This document shows positions 6,142 to 7,150 of a DNA stretch of 7,150 nt, one piece after another. Made by a program: the position numbers and the translations under genes. The notes below the pieces were generated by a model. The model made no database searches, had not been told where the DNA came from, and saw only the letters and a program-made list of their open reading frames with translations. This stretch comes from Candidatus Aminicenantota bacterium (lineage in GTDB: Bacteria; Acidobacteriota; Aminicenantia; Aminicenantales; UBA8522), in contig DQHV01000234.1 in assembly GCA_003524335.1 (NCBI GenBank), positions 1,684-8,833 of the forward strand, given 5' to 3'. Position 1 is the first letter of the stretch; each line of letters begins with the position of its first letter.

Positions 6142-7038
6142 CTAGATCTTCAGGAAGCGGGAGAGCGAACTCATGCTTCCGAGCACCCCCATGAAGGCGC
6201 CTCCTGCGATCAGGCTCAGCGATTGAGACAGGGAGAGATAGCGGAAACCGACGATCTCCTGGAGCGCTCCCAAAGAATGGCCGAGATAAAGGGGGAACAA
6301 TTCTATCAGGATGAAAAGAAGGCCCAGAGACAGCAGGCTGCCCAGGATCCCGAGGGTGATGCCTTCGATGAGAAACGGCAGCCGGATGAACGTATTGGTG
6401 GCGCCGACCAGCCGGAGGATCTCGATCTCCGCCTTGCGGGCGAAGACGTTCAGCCTGATAACGTTGGAGATGATGAAGAACGAAGCCAGGATGAGGATTC
6501 CCCCGAGGAAGAACCCGATGGCCCTGGCCAGGCGGCTCAGTGATTGCATTTTCCGGACCCAATCTCGGTTGAACTGGACGTCTTCCACCCCGGTGACGTT
6601 TTTGATCTCCTCGATGAACCCGAGGATATCGTCCGACCGGAAGGAGCCCTTCTGCAAGGTGGCTTCGAATGAAGCGGGGAAGGGATTGGTTCCCAGGTTC
6701 TTGAGGATCTCCTGGAGTTCGGGGAAGTTCTTCTGGAACCGCTCCCAGGCCTGCTGGCGGCCGACGTAAGTCACCCGGACGACGGAAGGCGAAGCCTTGA
6801 TCCGCTCCTCGATTTGGCTGAGGTCCTTGGCTGTGACGTCCGGCGATAGAAAGAAGACCACCATCATGCTTTCGGACATCTCATCGACGATATGCTGGAG
6901 GTTGTTGGACAGGGAGAAGAAGACGCCCAGGATGAGGAAGGACAGGCAGATGATGGTGATGGACAGGAGGTTCCGCGCTCTGTACTGCCAGAGATTGCTC
7001 TGGGCATCACGCAGGAAATATCTTATTTTTTGGAGGAT
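6142..7038 (-). CDS. ftsX: Cell division protein FtsX (non-canonical start)
   Basis: FtsX is the membrane subunit of the FtsEX complex, which uses ATP hydrolysis by FtsE to activate septal murein hydrolases through its large periplasmic loop. From an ATC at 7038 the protein has 298 residues, a normal FtsX length. The N-terminus (residues 2-18, LQKIRYFLRDAQSNLWQ) is typical. Transmembrane segment 1 is at 24-44, a periplasmic domain follows to about 170, and segments 2-4 are at about 174-195, 223-248 and 273-291. The conserved cytoplasmic segment RKAEIEILRLVGATNTFIRLP lies at about 201-221. No ATG, GTG or TTG occurs in this frame between the upstream stop (7087-7089) and Met54 (ATG at 6879). 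Starting at Met54 would delete the first membrane helix and is unlikely. The ATC sits 7 bases after an AAGGAGG. Alternatives are a -1 shift from ftsE at the A6 run (7031-7026) or a base error at 7036. The frame overlaps the ftsE 3' end by 16 bases. Confidence 0.85.
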   Translation of the reverse strand: MLQKIRYFLRDAQSNLWQYRARNLLSITIICLSFLILGVFFSLSNNLQHIVDEMSESMMVVFFLSPDVTAKDLSQIEERIKASPSVVRVTYVGRQQAWERFQKNFPELQEILKNLGTNPFPASFEATLQKGSFRSDDILGFIEEIKNVTGVEDVQFNRDWVRKMQSLSRLARAIGFFLGGILILASFFIISNVIRLNVFARKAEIEILRLVGATNTFIRLPFLIEGITLGILGSLLSLGLLFILIELFPLYLGHSLGALQEIVGFRYLSLSQSLSLIAGGAFMGVLGSMSSLSRFLKI

Positions 7039-7150
7039 GGGAGGACCTCCTTGCCGATGATCTTGCCCTTGAAGAGGAACAAGATCTTATCGCCGAAGTG
7101 GCGGATCAGTTCCTTGTCATGGCTGCAGATGATGACGGTCGTCCCCTGCT
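7023..7150 (-). CDS. ftsE: Cell division ATP-binding protein FtsE (C-terminal part)
   Basis: Only the last 41 codons are in the window; the gene enters at 7150 and stops at TAA 7025-7023. FtsE is the cytoplasmic ABC ATPase that partners FtsX. The visible part begins QGTTVIICSHDKELIRHFGD and ends GKEVLPSSKK. The SHD triplet is the switch (H-loop) histidine in the position of the ATHD of typical FtsE proteins. It is followed by the usual final beta strands (KILFLFKGKII). Identification rests on this segment together with the ftsX directly after it. The ATPase core (Walker A, signature, Walker B) lies outside the window, so its integrity cannot be judged. The stop is preceded directly by six A residues and lies inside the start of the ftsX frame. 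Confidence 0.85.
   Translation of the reverse strand, partial: QGTTVIICSHDKELIRHFGDKILFLFKGKIIGKEVLPSSKK
7046..7052 (-). promoter_or_regulatory. Strong Shine-Dalgarno for ftsX, inside ftsE
   Basis: AAGGAGG on the minus strand (7052-7046) is the strongest ribosome site in the window and lies within the last codons of ftsE. Seven bases separate it from the ATC at 7038-7036, an ideal spacing. This site is the main reason for choosing ATC as the ftsX start. The same site lies 14 bases before the A6 run (7031-7026), a distance at which an internal Shine-Dalgarno is known to stimulate -1 shifting, as in dnaX. Confidence 0.65.

Noticed and set aside
6142..6879. FtsX starting at the ATG at 6879
   Set aside because: This would remove the first membrane helix and the conserved N-terminus that are plainly encoded in the same frame up to 7038.

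Overview
The window comes from a GC-rich bacterial chromosome and carries dense, ordinary-looking core genes: no phage, transposon, CRISPR or tRNA/rRNA signal is visible. The gene set (FtsEX, a RodZ-like protein, an NtrY/NtrX-type two-component pair, RecO and a polyprenyl-phosphate phosphoribosyltransferase-like UbiA protein) fits a free-living, cell-walled bacterium, probably Gram-negative. By general resemblance I would guess Acidobacteriota, Aminicenantota or a relative, but nothing in the sequence proves the phylum.

Layout. Bases 1-124 hold the possible tail of an upstream gene and a near-consensus sigma-70 promoter. Bases 125-1003 (+) encode a UbiA-superfamily integral membrane transferase. 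Everything else is on the minus strand. Read in the direction of transcription it is: the 3' end of ftsE (enters at 7150, stops at 7023), ftsX (to 6142), a 92-base gap with a consensus promoter, then a compact four-gene run of rodZ-like (6049-5267), ntrY-like kinase (5262-3097), ntrX-like regulator (3100-1730) and recO (1719-988). Spacing in the run is 4 bases, a 4-base ATGA overlap, and 10 bases, so it looks like one operon. recO converges on the UbiA-like gene and the two reading frames overlap by 16 bases.

How the genes may work together. FtsE and FtsX form the ABC-type complex that controls septal wall hydrolases. The RodZ-like protein is a membrane-anchored morphogenesis factor. NtrY/NtrX-type systems control envelope and metabolic responses in several bacteria. 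The right two thirds of the window is therefore an envelope and division neighbourhood with a sensor pair inside it, and recO (recombinational repair) is carried as the last gene.

The most interesting points are: (1) ftsX has no ATG, GTG or TTG at the position its N-terminus requires. Instead there is an ATC behind an ideal Shine-Dalgarno, and an A6 run directly before the ftsE stop that could also allow a -1 shift into ftsX. (2) The rodZ promoter is TTGACA-17-TACAAT and lies so close to the ATG that the mRNA should be leaderless or nearly so. A 7-base inverted repeat brackets its -35 box. (3) The NtrX-like regulator keeps its receiver, Walker motifs and DNA-binding helices but has GAFPQA in place of GAFTGA, Ser in place of the sensor II Arg, and Lys in place of a conserved trans-acting Arg. 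This suggests it is not a normal sigma-54 activator.
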